A stretch of 64,000 bases of DNA from Polytrichum commune (taxonomy: Eukaryota > Streptophyta > Polytrichopsida > Polytrichales > Polytrichaceae): contig OX485809.1 of assembly GCA_950295325.1 (NCBI GenBank), positions 11,842,001 through 11,906,000 of the forward strand, in the 5' to 3' direction. This document shows positions 35,096 through 46,920 of this stretch, in pieces; within the stretch, counting starts at the first letter, position 1; the number at the start of each line of letters is the position of its first letter. Position numbers and translations under genes: made by a program. The notes beneath the pieces are model-generated. The model was not told the origin of the DNA. It worked only from the letters and a program-made list of their open reading frames with translations, and made no database searches.

Positions 35096-36000
35096 TTTGT
35101 GAATAAGAAACATTCGTAGCTAGGGGCCGGGGAGGTTTAACATCCCCCATGAAGGACGATCGCAGTGGCAGCCGATCAGATTCAAAAATCTTGGTGAACA
35201 ATAGGCATGAAGGACAAAACTGAGTCATGAAGGACAATCGTAGTGAAGAGCAAATCTCATGAAAGGCAACACCATGGTATTGAAGAAATCTTGCTAATTG
35301 GCAATTGTTGTTTAGTTGAAGTGGGGGACACCGAAAAAAAGAGGCGTTTGGGAAGAGTTGACAGGTAGCCTTGCCTGGACAGGGACTTGAAAACTTTCGG
35401 GGGCAGAGGCAGTGATGGGCCCAACGAGCGTCTGTAATGCCGGACAAAGCTCATTGGGGTCCCTTTAGCGTCCAGCCTCCTTTTCCATGGGAAACGGTTC
35501 AAAGTAGTAGAGTATTGGCGATTGGGAGGCGTTTATAGGTGTTGGTTTCTTCTTCTTCTGCCATGTACACATACAAATTGAGCATGAATGAATTGACGCT
35601 TCCAACAAGATGCGGCGGGAGTTGCTGCCGGTTGATCTGATTGCACGGGTGAGGTTGAGCAATTTTAGGATTACACCTTGAAAATCTGAAGGAAAAAGAA
35701 AAACGGGTTGATTGGACTCTTGCAAGAATGATAAGTGTCTTCTTGCCACGAGGGATGAACCATTGCATCATGGGGATTTTTCTTTCAAGGTATATGGAAT
35801 GGGTTTGGGGAGTAGGGAATTTAGATCGTAGTGTAGGTATATGCTGGATCATAGTGTCTGAAAGGATCTTTGCAACAGGTGAAGGAGATTCAAGCAGAGG
35901 CGGAAGCGGAGGCCAATAGACCCGAAATATTGAAACCAAGCAAGCAAGATCGGCTGCCTCGCCTCCACCAAGCGGCCCGCCATCTTCTCCAAAATCGTCA
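35096..36000. other. Unassigned region
   Basis: Several overlapping minus-strand ORFs (35085-35447, 35465-35939) without recognisable domains. A word ATGAAGGACAA repeats at 35150-35240. No gene supported. Confidence 0.3.
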
Positions 36001-36003
36001 TGA

Positions 36004-36910
36004 TCTCGGCTTCTCCCATGTACCTCATCTTGTGCATCTTTGTCCGGATTTCTTTATCCAAAATTCTTATATCATCGACATTGCATTGCCTTCTTGTTAA
36101 TTCAATGATCACACCGAATCGCCACATTGAATCAATGCCTACCACAATCATTCTAAGGTTTTAGATGTAACCTTGTGGTTCTATGTTTCATAGTTGTAAA
36201 ACACCATACTAGGTATATATGGTTATGAATGTTGAACGATTCGTGAGCTATATGTTAAGCTAGGGAAATCCATAAAGCAGCCGAAAATTTTCTCGGCTTC
36301 TCCCAGGTATCTGACCTTGTTCATCTTTGTCCATCGGTGATCTTTATAATCTTACATCATCAGCATTGCTTTCTCATGGATTCAATCACATTGAACTACA
36401 ACATTGATTTAATGCTTACCGCAAAAGAGAAAGTTGTAATTGTAATCTTCTGGTTCTGTGTTCATAGTTGCGAAACAAAATGGGTTCAATTGCACAAGAT
36501 TAATTAATCGTCCGCTATATGTTGAGTTAGAGAAATCCACAAAGCAACCGAAACTTTTCTTGGCTTCTCCTAGGTACCTGTTCTTGTTCATCTTTGTCCA
36601 TTGCTGATCTCTAAATTCTTACATAATCAACATTGATTTCTCATTGATTCAATCACATCGAACTACATTCTTTCAAATCAATGCCTGTATCAAAAATAAA
36701 GTTGTTACTGTAATTTTCTGGAACCATATTTCCTAGCTGCAAAACGCAATAGGCTCGATTGTGGATGTTGAATGAATTGTTAGCCAGATCTTGGGAAAGA
36801 GGCATCCACAACGCGGCCAACCAACTTGTTGAAAATTATCGTGATCTCAGCTTCTCCCAAGTACCTCTTGTTCACCTTTGTTCACTAGTGTCCCTGATCT
36901 TTCGGCAACA
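36004..36910 (-). repeat. Four ~285-bp tandem units with a repeated antisense peptide
   Basis: Units begin near 36004, 36291, 36558 and 36845 with TCTC(G/T/A)GCTTCTCCCA. On the minus strand each can be read as a short peptide around K-M-x-K-x-RY(L/M)GEAE. The longest is DKEIRTKMHKMRYMGEAEI at 36060-36000. Stops separate the units. I do not recognise the peptide. Confidence 0.65.
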
Positions 36911-39900
36911 TTGCAAGGCATCTACGGTATGAGCGTTGTCGGTGGACTGCTTTGAGATCATTGTAATCCTCCATCTACGTCCTACACAACAACAACTCAT
37001 CGCAACTACCCTCATCACTACCGGAATAGTCATGTTCATTAACGATTTCAAGATCAGTGGCGAAATTCCCATCATCTGATTTGTTTGAGAAATCATGCTC
37101 AAGAAGTAAAGTGACTGTTAAACCCTCACAAGTAGAATCGAAGAATTGCTAGAATGGCTAAGTCAGAATGTATAGCAGATTATTGAAACATGAAATGTGA
37201 ATGTGAATTTTGCAGCTTTGAAGCTTGTTGGCTTTCGATGGTTTTTTTTGTAGTGTGGCACATGTAGTCCCATCTGGATCTCAATAGAACGATTCAGAAA
37301 CCGCTCATACAATGATTAGAAATTGCTCAATGAAGGTTGTTCATTCAATAATTGATAAGTGTAGAAAGCAGCCACAACGGCACAATAATACACACATCCA
37401 AAGTTGGAAACCATATATCAATCTCACATTACTGCAAATTTTCGTAAATATTTGTAGTTAGCAGCTCATAATACTCATACTCGCTCTGTCATCTATTTCA
37501 GTTTGCTCAGTGAACATGAAGCCACCCACCACATAAACCTTAACTCTGTTCACATAAATCTTAATAAATCTCATCCATGTTGGAATTGAAAGTAGTCTAG
37601 TGAGTGGTTAAATGGACTTGGTCGGCTTTGGATACCTCAATCTTAATGATGGGCTAAAACACATACTCATATATTTATACAAATTTTTTCATTGTAATGC
37701 AAGAAATGCCTCCACTAGCTATGCAAAATACAGTTCATGAAATGAATAGCCCTTTCAATGATATATACGTTCCACTTTCATTTCCAATGAGAATGTCATT
37801 GAACACTTTTTTATCCTTAGGATGTAATTTGTAATAACTAACTTTAAGGCACATGTCATTAAAGCTAAGGCAATAATGACATCTAAATGTTAATTTTTAG
37901 ATCGCTTTTGTACATCTACCTTTACTTCGAATATTTTATAGCCTTTTTAAATGTACACACTAGAAAAAAACAATATCTCTTCCTTATGTATAATATGTAC
38001 ACTAATGTCTCAAACAATACCCCTTTCTACACTCATATTACATCATACGTGATATAGAGAGTCCAACCCCCATGGTGTACGCACACACAAGCACATCTAT
38101 TGGGTCCCACAAATGGCTACACTAAATATGATATTTAGTGTCACTTACTATGTGGAGTTAAACAATGTTATATCCTTTTACAATTGATGTATTTTTTTAC
38201 CAATTGAAGTTGTTAACGTTCTATAATGTCCAAACAATCAATTTGACATTTGTTGATATAATATGAGATATATAGTAAATAGATCTAGTGTTGCGATATA
38301 GATCACATATAGATATGTGAGGTGTGGTATAAGCTAAAGCCCTCCAACTTTGACTACAATTGAATGCTAGTGCAAATGGCACACTTGGCAAGTGAAGTAA
38401 TGACCATCGGGAAGAACGGGCTCCCATTCATGTTAGTGTTAAAAAAATGCCAATGTTATTTTATATTATTTGGAAGCAATGACCAAACATTTGACACCTT
38501 CTTTTGTCATGAGCTTACGGTCCACGACAAGATAAGACACAAGTTTTCAAGGAATCGCAATCAATGAAGCTCAAACTTTGGCGTTTGTCTGAGTCAAAGT
38601 GAACAAGTGCTTAGATTAATGTCTTGCTCTTTGAGCCGGGCCCTACTTTTCTTGGTTGACATGAATATGGAATTGGCATAGAGGAACCCAATGATTTTAA
38701 ATTGGCATAGAGGGACCCAATTGGGATGAATTAACCACAAACTTATGGGAGACAAATTGTTATTAGACCCCTTTTACCTCAACAAGATTGGAGGGGACCT
38801 AACTCAAAGAGCATGACATCTAACCCTGGTCCTTAGATTATATAAACTTACATGTAAAGAATGTGGACCCATGGTTTTGAAGTCACTTTAAGACATGTGG
38901 CTCTCAATATAACACCTAACCTTCCTTCCAAAATTTGTCCGCCAAGTTTGATGATCAAGTCAAGGTTTCTACATAATATACAAATTTACAGCAAAGCTAC
39001 TCAGTGTTGACTTTAAACTAGTCACCGCAAGGAACATATGGGTAAAGTCTATCTTTAGGTCTTGGTAAACTAATCATAGAAGATTGTTATGTTCCCTTAA
39101 TGTGGGCGTCAATTAAACCTACTCGTAGCCTTATATGCAAGGTTTGTCTTGGGCTCATTAAAGAAGGAAATAATTATCTCTTTTACTATCTAGTGTTTGC
39201 CAAGCTAAAGCTAACGTGATTGTATGCTCACTTCACCCAATTGGGCGAGCCCCTCAAGTCTTGGGATAACTTAGTATAAAACTACATAAGATGGGAGGCT
39301 TCTGTTACCAACACCGCGTAAGACAAGTCCGGATGATGATGACCTTGAAATGGAGGCGCCTCGTTGTTGGTGTTTGGAATAGGTCATCTTTTTGGAATGA
39401 GTGGATGGACATGGTTGTAAATGGACATGGTTGTAAAGGGACAAGCTGGATTATAGCGCAAACTGTAATTTATATTCATGCCACGTAGACTTTCCCATAT
39501 GTTTCGGTCAATAGGATTGTGACGTGTGGCACTGTCACTTCAGAGATGAATAAATTAGTATTGAAGCGGCCAAGGGTACTCTGGTAGCGGCAGTGGTACC
39601 CACCCTTTTGGGTTTCACAGTATCTGAACCATTCTTGATGTCCATTTGAAGTGTAAACGGTGTGTGACTTGTTGGTGAAACTATTGGAAGAGATTTGTGA
39701 CCTCTTCCTGGAATTAGGTGAGTTACTTACAGATCTTTGGTTCAGAGGTGTTGAGTCTGTCAATGATCTCCAAGCTGTAGCTAGCTTTTGAGTTTGACAG
39801 CAATAAAGAGCTAAAAAGGTTCTTGCATGAGATCAGTTTGCAGTTTGAAGTTTGAAGTGAGAGTCTTGCTCCTTGGACATCTGATGCCCAGTAAGTAGTC

Positions 39901-41080
39901 ATTGGAAGAAGATTTGCCCATACAGAGATCTAATTGGTTTAGAGGTCGTACAGAAGTGAGAATCGTGCACTCTGTTGGAAATCTCATGTTGAACTTTGAA
40001 GTCGTTCGAAGAAATTTTGCAGCACATCAAAACCTCGAAAGGGATTCTCTGTTTCATAGATTGAGTATTATGTCTACCATTTTGCAATACTAGTTGAACC
40101 ATTCCCGATGTCACTTTGGAGTATGAAGCAAGAGTGCTGTGTCAGTTCATGGAATACATCTCATGTAGCTTGTCATTAGAAGGTCCCTAAAAAATTTGCA
40201 CATAAAGACCTCCAAAAGATTTCTCTGTTTCAGAGGTGTTCCTCATGAGTTTCAGTTACCTGTTTCCATACCTGTTTCTTCTTCGTAATGAGAGAGCGCC
40301 AAGCTATTTGTCTGAAAGGCAAGTCTTTTAGACTCCAATAGATTTGGAGCTACTTGTATTTTCAGCATGTTCGTAGTCAGTCTCTGAATTCGAGATTCCG
40401 TGTTTGTTCTAGTCTGCAATTGTGATCTGAAGTGATGGGATCCCTCGAGGATGTTGTCGAGTTTCGGGTTGTCTATTTTTCTTTTGGAAGGAGGCCAAGG
40501 TACTAAATCCTTCTCTTTGTGGATCTATGTAACATCAAAAGTATCTGTAGTTGTCGTAACGTGCAACATATCCTGATGCACCATTTTTATTTTTATTTTC
40601 TGGATAAGTTGGATGTGTGAGAGAGAAATGACGTCAATCCAGGGTTGGCGTGAATGAGAGATGCTTCACCCTTGATCAAAGACATGGTTCATATGCACAA
40701 TCGAACCCTAGGTTGGCACGTTTGCTGAGATAGGCTATTGGACAAAGTCCAAGTTGCATGACATTTGGAATCTGACGTCTTTGCCTCTTTTTGTTACTTA
40801 TCTTAGGACGTCGTGAAGCCGACTCACATTCAGATATAGATTGATTTCAAGGAGCAGTGCAAAAAGGAAGTATTCTGATCAAAGAACCGGCAACTAGTTA
40901 TGGCTGAGCCACTGTGGGCGCGAACCAAAGATTGAAGCTAAGGCGAGGAGGAATCATCATGAGCTTGCAGTAAGTTTTCCCCTAAAAAATGTTCCCCAAA
41001 TTATACCTCAAAATATGTAGGAAATATTAGGCCGGTCTGCAGATCATAAAAGTGCTTTTAACCTTAATCTAGTCAATGAT
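36911..41080. other. Gene-free repeat-rich region
   Basis: Contains repeat R3 (37650-38070, also at 47310-47905) and, at about 39590-40260, loosely repeated words such as TGAACCATTC-(T/C)-(T/C)GATGTC and TCTCTGTTTCA(G/T)AG suggesting an old tandem array. No gene recognised. Confidence 0.35.
37650..38070 (+). repeat. Repeat R3, copy 1
   Basis: Shares AAATGCCTCCA, CATGAAAT, CCACTTTCA(T/C)TT, AAAATGTACA(C/T)ACTAGA and an AATACCCCTT block with 47310-47905 in the same order and orientation. Confidence 0.7.
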
Positions 41081-41086
41081 TTTCTT

Positions 41087-42500
41087 GCTCTCGTAATTAC
41101 TAGAAATGTGTCTTGGCCTTCCAGAGAGACGATGTTGCGAGATGGCATGAATAAGAGACACCCCACCCCTGGGCATTGTCTTTATTGGACCCGAGGCGAA
41201 TGTCTTGTCCATGATTAGATGACCATCTGATTCCCCTTTGATCTTCCTGCTTTCCGATTCAATCTCTTCAATACCTCACAGAGTTCCCCACCGTAAGATA
41301 GCAGTAGCCTGCAGCGAAGGAAGAGACTCTTCATTTATGCTTGCTTCCAAGATCCCCAGGAAGCCGGTGTTTTCACCTATGTATCGATCTTCAATACCCA
41401 TCCTCAACACCCAGATTTTTGCTCTCGTAATAATAGTAGAATTGTGTCTTCTCCATCAAGGAGATGACGCCGACAGAGGCCCGACATGACTAAGAGTTGC
41501 TTTGATCTTGGGCATTGTCTTGTATGTGAACCCGAGACGGGTGTCTTATCCCCCTCCGACCCTCCAACTTTTTGATTCACTCTCTTCAATACCCAAAGTC
41601 ACGCTCCGTGAAACTAGAATCGTGTCTTTTCCATCAAGACACAGGAAGGAAAAAGGACGTTTCGACCCTAGGCATTGTCTTCACTCATATGTGTACCCGA
41701 GACTGGTGTCTTCATGTCCCGATTCGACCCTCTAGCTTCTTGGTTCATCCTCTTCAATATTAAAATTCTCGCTCTTATAATTAATAGAATCCTGATGATT
41801 CCATCAAGAGTGAGGGTGAGATGATGCTGATAGAGGCCCTAGATGGATAAGAGACGCTTCGACCTTACCCCTGGGGATTGTCTTCACCCGAAGCAAGTGT
41901 CTTGCCCCAATTCGATCCTCAGGTAGCTTTCTTGGTTCATTAACATACTTGCTCTTGTAATTACTAGAAACGTGTCCATTCCAGCTCACTGAGAGGGAGC
42001 TGATGCTGGTAGAAGCCGACACGAATTAGAGACGCTTCGACACTGGGCATTGTCTTTACTCTTATGTGAACCCGACACAGGTGTCAAGCTGTCCCAATTC
42101 GACCCCTAGCTTTTTTGGTTCATCCTCTTCAATATCAAATTTCTTGCTCTTGTAATTACTAGTATCGTGTCGAAGCATCTCTTATTCTTGGGGGGTCTCT
42201 ATCAGCATCATCTCACGGTCATAGTCTTTACTCGTATGTGAAGCCGAGGCGGGTGTCCTGTCCCAATTTTACCCTCTGGATTTTTTGGATCATTCTCTTC
42301 AATATCCAGATGAACTTGTTCTCGTAATTATGAGAATCGTATCTTTTCCATCAAGCGAGATATGATAATGGTCGAGGCTCGACATGGATAAAAGACGCTT
42401 CGTCACTGGGCATTGTCTTTACTCGCATGTGAACCCAAGGCGTGGGGTGTCTACTCCGTCAATCCTCCAATCTTCCAGCTTATTTATTCATGCTCTTCAA
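41087..42500 (+). repeat. Seven-unit tandem array directly upstream of the kinase
   Basis: Units begin GCTCT(C/T)GTAATTA-CTAGAA near 41087, 41421, 41603, 41771, 41951, 42146 and 42319 (first spacing 334, the rest 168-195 bp). Each contains CCATCAAG, GACGCTTCGA, GGGCATTGTCTT-ACTC, GTGAACCCGA-GC-GGTGTC and CTTCTTGGTTCATCCTCTTCAAT variants. The array ends about 150 bp before the kinase ATG. Confidence 0.85.
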
Positions 42501-42643
42501 CCCCATGTCGTGGCTTGTACAGCAATCATCGAATACTTCAAAGTTGGTGTGAAGATCTACAGCCCCAGCTCCCTCCTGAGCCACTTCCATCATCACTTGA
42601 ATTCCGTGGAGATTGCAAATAAACATCTAATTACATTGAAGCC

Positions 42644-44176
42644 ATGCCTCACTCATGGGGCTCCTTCGGCTCGTTTCGGGCCGATATCGAGCACGCGGTT
42701 GGCCGGGCGAGCACGAGTCAAAGTTGTTATGAAGATGATTCTTCAACAATGGCAGATCAAACCGAGGAGCTGTCGACCACCGCCACGACATCAACTTGGA
42801 ATAGCAGGGAGATCATCACCCCCCCACACGAATTATTAGATCCCGAAGAAGTACCCGTGCCGATCTCGACACGCATCCAGAGGCTTATGGATGAGAAGAA
42901 GATTTACCCTGGCAATGACCTTGAATTTGACATCGAATGCTCCCGGGAGCACTGGAGCGAGCTCAACACCAAATACAACGAGCAGAAATCGCAAGTGGAA
43001 GCTTACGTCAGGAAGCAACTCCACAAGGGTCACGTGGAACGACAGAACTCGCGGTGCGGCCCGTTTGCGAGAGGGTTAGTGGGCCGAGGGGTCCAGGGTA
43101 ACTCTAACCACAATTCGGCCGAGATGAAAAACTCGGAGCAAATTAAGAACCTCAAGATGGAATTAACCGACGCGGGAGGGCTCTCGGATCCGCATCGGAC
43201 GACGAACCGGGAGCTTTTCGAAAGCATGCAGAGTCACCCGAAATGGAATGGGTTCTTCAAGCAAATCGGCGACCGCATTGAGTACGGCCGCAAGATCGGG
43301 GAGGGGTCGCAGGCTGAGATTTACGAGGTGAGGATGGGAAACGAAAAACTCGCGTTGAAGGTTTTTAAGGATGGTAGTGCGTTGCGCGACCTCTTGAAGC
43401 AATGGCCGCACGGCATTTTCCGAAGCACGACAAGATTATCGATGCCAAATATTCTTTGTAGCGGTGCGTCGTCCGTCGTGTACGGGAAGATCTACACGTG
43501 CCCAGTAAACGTCGGCATTTTGTTGTTGGACGGACGGTTTGCGCTTCCGATGGTGAAGTGCGACGGGGATTTGCGCCAGCTCATCGACTTCAAAATGCGC
43601 GAAAATGAGAATTTGAGACCGCCATTCGGGGACCGCGAGGCGCTCGCGATCATGGTCCAAATCGCACGCGGGATGCAGGCGTTGCACGACGACAACATCG
43701 TGCACCGCGACTTGAAAGCGTCCAATGTGCTCTTCGATGCCACGGCGCATCGCAATGGTGGTGGCGACAACGAGGATGAAAATGTCGCAAAGATTGTGTG
43801 CATGGTGGCCGATTTTGAGTGCACGATTGGAATTGTCGGGACCGGGTTTTGGCGCGCGCCCGAAATCTTGGTTGCGCTCAAGTTCTACACGCTCACCCTC
43901 GACACGTTCACGAAGAAGACGGACGTGTATAGTTACGGGATGACGTGCTACGAAATTCTTACGGGAAGGGTGCCGTTCGAGGGCATGCCTCGCTCAGATG
44001 CGTGCCGGCGAGTGCTCGAGGGCCAGCGGCCCGAAGTGCCCGATTTCGTCCATGCAAAGACGAAGGAGCTCTTGGCTAGGTGTTGGCGTCACGATCCTTC
44101 GAAGCGGCCGACGTTTAGAACGATCGTGAAGCAACTCCACAAGATTCAGCTTCAGCTGAATAACGCTGAATTTTGA
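42644..44176 (+). CDS. Intronless protein kinase with DFE instead of DFG
   Basis: 510-residue soluble kinase. Residues 1-200 are non-kinase: an ISTRIQRLMDEKKIYPGND segment and a charged helix (EHWSELNTKYNEQKSQVEAY), possibly the plant-specific N-terminal domain found with such kinases (tentative, DUF1221-like). The kinase domain spans about 208-500: Gly loop IGEGSQAEIYEV (218-229), VAIK Lys239 (LALKVF), HRDLKASN (354-361), D390-F391-E392 in place of DFG, WRAPE (403-407), DVYSYGM and RCWRHDPSKRPTF. The last motif and SYGM point to the tyrosine-kinase-like (TKL) branch. HRD and the metal-binding Asp are kept, so activity is possible. It is much richer in GC than its surroundings and has no introns, unlike every other gene here except the tRNA. 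The second Met (42749, MADQTEEL) is an alternative start. No transmembrane segment or signal peptide. Confidence 0.92.
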   Translation: MPHSWGSFGSFRADIEHAVGRASTSQSCYEDDSSTMADQTEELSTTATTSTWNSREIITPPHELLDPEEVPVPISTRIQRLMDEKKIYPGNDLEFDIECSREHWSELNTKYNEQKSQVEAYVRKQLHKGHVERQNSRCGPFARGLVGRGVQGNSNHNSAEMKNSEQIKNLKMELTDAGGLSDPHRTTNRELFESMQSHPKWNGFFKQIGDRIEYGRKIGEGSQAEIYEVRMGNEKLALKVFKDGSALRDLLKQWPHGIFRSTTRLSMPNILCSGASSVVYGKIYTCPVNVGILLLDGRFALPMVKCDGDLRQLIDFKMRENENLRPPFGDREALAIMVQIARGMQALHDDNIVHRDLKASNVLFDATAHRNGGGDNEDENVAKIVCMVADFECTIGIVGTGFWRAPEILVALKFYTLTLDTFTKKTDVYSYGMTCYEILTGRVPFEGMPRSDACRRVLEGQRPEVPDFVHAKTKELLARCWRHDPSKRPTFRTIVKQLHKIQLQLNNAEF

Positions 44177-44899
44177 TGGCAAGAAATTAGGTTAAGTGGC
44201 GATGAATCCACCTCACATGATTCCTAGGGGCAAGCTTGATTCTTTAGGGTTCAACAAAATGGAGCAATCCTAATCACCAATCGAGAGGTGAAAAATGGTC
44301 CGAAGGCCTTTAGTCAAGGGTCCAAGATCGAGAAGAGGCAAAGTGAGATGTCTTCTAGATGGCATCGTTTTGGAGGGAAACATTTTAAATGATCCAAACC
44401 AAGTAATGAAGCTCAAATGAGAACTCATGTTTTAGAAGGTAGGGTCCAAGGGAGGGCACAGTTCAAGGATTCGATTTATGTCAAATTCCTTCAAATCGGT
44501 CCCTATGTTCTTGGACACCCCCCCCCCCCCCCCCATCTAAACACCCCTTGGGGTGGGCTTACATTAGGATTTGGGCCCAAGAAACTTGGAGTCCACAAGA
44601 CCCATTAAATGAACCTTACTTTCGGACTCAAAATTGAGCCCAAGCTTGAGAATTGGTTTCTGAAAACTAGGAGGAATAGTTTCTTGAGTGGGATGGTCAT
44701 AATTAACAGGAAAGTGGGAAAATGATGCCCACATTAGCACCACTTCGTTTTTCCCATACCTTGGACTTGGACGAAAAGTTTGCTCCAGAGCAATAGAATG
44801 GTTCCATTTTGGAGTTCATTTGGTCCTGGACCCTAGCGTAAGCCCACCCTTAGAAGTTGCGATCTCCTCTTAAATGCAAAGGTGCTCAAAGGCTACCAA
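44177..44899. other. Kinase 3' region
   Basis: 3' UTR and downstream sequence. A poly-C run lies at 44517-44534. No further gene. Confidence 0.4.
44517..44534 (+). repeat. Poly-C run
   Basis: An uninterrupted C homopolymer of about 18. Confidence 0.85.
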
Positions 44900-44904
44900 C
44901 GTGA

Positions 44905-44990
44905 AATGCCCGATTTGATGGTGCAAAGATGAGGGAGTTGTTGGCTAGGTGTTGGCATTGAGATCCTTTGAAATGGCCAACAGATAAAAA
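44905..44990 (+). pseudogene. Fragment of a second kinase (C-terminal subdomain)
   Basis: Reads FDGAKMRELLARCWH, stop, DPLKWPT, matching FVHAKTKELLARCWRHDPSKRPTF at the end of the kinase 870 bp upstream. The nucleotide similarity is clear (GGCTAGGTGTTGGC is identical). No other kinase sequence surrounds it; it runs straight into the dispersed repeat at 45020. This is the remnant of a tandem duplicate or a captured piece. Confidence 0.85.
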
Positions 44991-45019
44991 CCATTAAAAA
45001 GCTTCATTAGTAAGGCGAG

Positions 45020-45245
45020 CATACAAGACCAGTGATCGGGGAGATTTTTGGGCATAATCGGTTGAGATCCTAGTGTTTGCAAGACTAACCGGTTACATGT
45101 TGACATGCTCCAGTTTTCCTTTATTAAATTGGGATATATTCTATAAATTCCTCTAAAATGATCAGTAATTTTCCTGCACACTTGAACTTCAACCGGTTAT
45201 TTCTCAAACTCAACCGGTTCATTTGTAACTAACTGCCGGTTCTCC
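45020..45245 (+). repeat. Dispersed repeat shared with 410-480 and 1625-1745
   Basis: GATTTTTGGGCATAATC, GTTGAGATCC, then AACCGGTTACATGTTGACAT, further AACCGGTT copies at about 45187 and 45211, and TTGTAACTAACTGCCGG. Confidence 0.6.
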
Positions 45246-45664
45246 CCAATCATTGTACAAGACTCAGTTTGGGCACAAGAATTAGATGATGGAATGTTAA
45301 GGTCCTCTTCACATGACCAAAAGTCTACTAAGTGGCTATTTAAGATGGTTGTGCGGTTCCAACCATCTATCACACAAAAGACAAAAGGCAAGGGATCGGC
45401 AACTATGATAATCACACACACATTTTAGGTCCAGGATTTGGCTTGGGATTTTATGTGGCACATAAGTTGTTGACATGGCCACTATTGGAATTTCTCATTG
45501 TTGATGAAACAAATATTTTAAATGAATGTCCATTATTCAATATAACATGAATTTGAGTCCATAACACTCTGAGGCCGTAAAGATGTCATTTGAACATCAA
45601 CTATTGGGATTCTGATATGGAGTGTGAACCCTACCGGCTCTTGAAAGTGCTTCTTTGGAAGTGT

Positions 45665-46221
45665 CAGGGGCACTTTATATTAGGGCCCATTTGGAGTTGA
45701 GCCCACTTGGATTTGAAGTGGGCCTTAACTTTAACCCTACTTTACAAAGTGGGCCGTTGAGTGGGCCTTGCAATATAAAGTCCATAGGCCCACTTGTAGG
45801 GCCCAAATTGGAAATTCTACTTTAAAGTGGGCCTTCCAAATGGGCCTAGGGACTTTATATTGTAAGGCCCAATCCATGGCCCACTTGGGCTTAAATGAAT
45901 TATGCCCTTGCTTGATCTAAAGTCATAAAGTCATAAAGTTATAAATGATTATATGACAAAAGTTGGGTGAAGTGGGCCATAGGTGCAAAGTGGGTCTCCA
46001 TAAACCCTCGACCCATTTTTTTGTCTTCGGCCAAATTTTTCCCCTCCAAAACGTCGCCATGTCACCCGCCACACAAACTTTAGGAGAAGTGGGCCGACTC
46101 TCAATATAAAGCCCTTGGACCCATATTAGGGCCCATTTGGACAATCTAAGCACTCTGATTGATTGATGCCTAGGGTTTGGAAATGGGCCCTAGAAATGGG
46201 CCCTAATATAAAGTGCCCCTC
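45665..46221 (+). mobile_element. 557-bp MITE with ~30-bp terminal inverted repeats and GGGCCC-rich interior
   Basis: The left end CAGGGGCACTTTATATTAGG(GCCCATTT) is the inverse of the right end (AAATGGGCCC)TAATATAAAGTGCCCCT. Inside are some two dozen TGGGCC/GGCCCA words and repeats of ACTTTATATT. The CAGGGG...CCCCT ends and subterminal arrays are typical of non-autonomous hAT elements. No clear 8-bp target duplication is visible, and there is no coding sequence. Confidence 0.75.
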
Positions 46222-46466
46222 AGACAAACATTTTTGTCATCAACCCAATACACTAGCGAATTTTTTTCTAGGTAAAGTGAATGCTGGCAAATCCATTTAT
46301 CTAGCAACGTAGAGGTCTACTTTCATGAAAAATAAACATCCCCCAGCTCCTCATTAAAGGTTAACTTCACCATGTCATGTTTACCCTATCACCTAGATTT
46401 CAATGAACTCTCCCACAATTATGTTTACCTCCTTGGCAAAGCCCCCTTGACTTTACATCACAAATC
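46222..46466. other. Spacer
   Basis: Nothing recognised. Confidence 0.3.
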
Positions 46467-46920
46467 ACACTTAATTACATTCAGTCACACTTAATTAGTT
46501 TGAATGCGAATGAATACTTGTGAAAGTAGACTGCATAATACTTAAAATTTTATAAAATGTACATGCTTAAGCAACACACTAATTTGGAGTGTCATTTTAG
46601 AATGACAAAGACAATTTCAAATGGTAAGTCACAAAAATTATAACCTTAATGTTAATGAGGATTTTGTCATTCTTTTGACCTCCAAGTTGATTACGTGTTT
46701 CATTGATGGTTTCACTTCCGGAATGAAATCCCAATCAATTGCTTATTTACTAATTGGAAGTGCAGATATGTATTGGATTTTAGACCGTGAAGGTGAAGTG
46801 CAAGTCAAGCGGCCTTCAAGAATGCAAGGGCAATGTTTTTTCCGAAGTTGGGTAGGGCGGGCAAGAGTTTTCGGTCGGGTTCATAAAACTCCCTGGAGGG
46901 TTGCTCCAACCTGGATTTGA
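46467..46920 (+). mobile_element. Foldback family F, copy B
   Basis: Parallel to 34757-35090: ATTAGTTTGAATG, ATTTTAGAAT(G/T)ACAAAGAC, ATGGTAAGTC(A/G)CAAAAATTATAACC, GAAATCCCAATCAATTGC and TGGATTTT(A/G)GACC. It then continues with the inverse of 34470-34600 (TTCAAGAATGCAAGGGCAAT). Confidence 0.75.

Noticed and set aside
35085-36151. Chain of minus-strand ORFs of 81-146 codons
   Set aside because: Mutually overlapping in different frames with no family similarity. The 36-kb part is explained by tandem units.
43436-43881. Antisense ORFs of 104 and 129 codons inside the kinase
   Set aside because: GC-rich coding sequence gives long antisense frames; no similarity.
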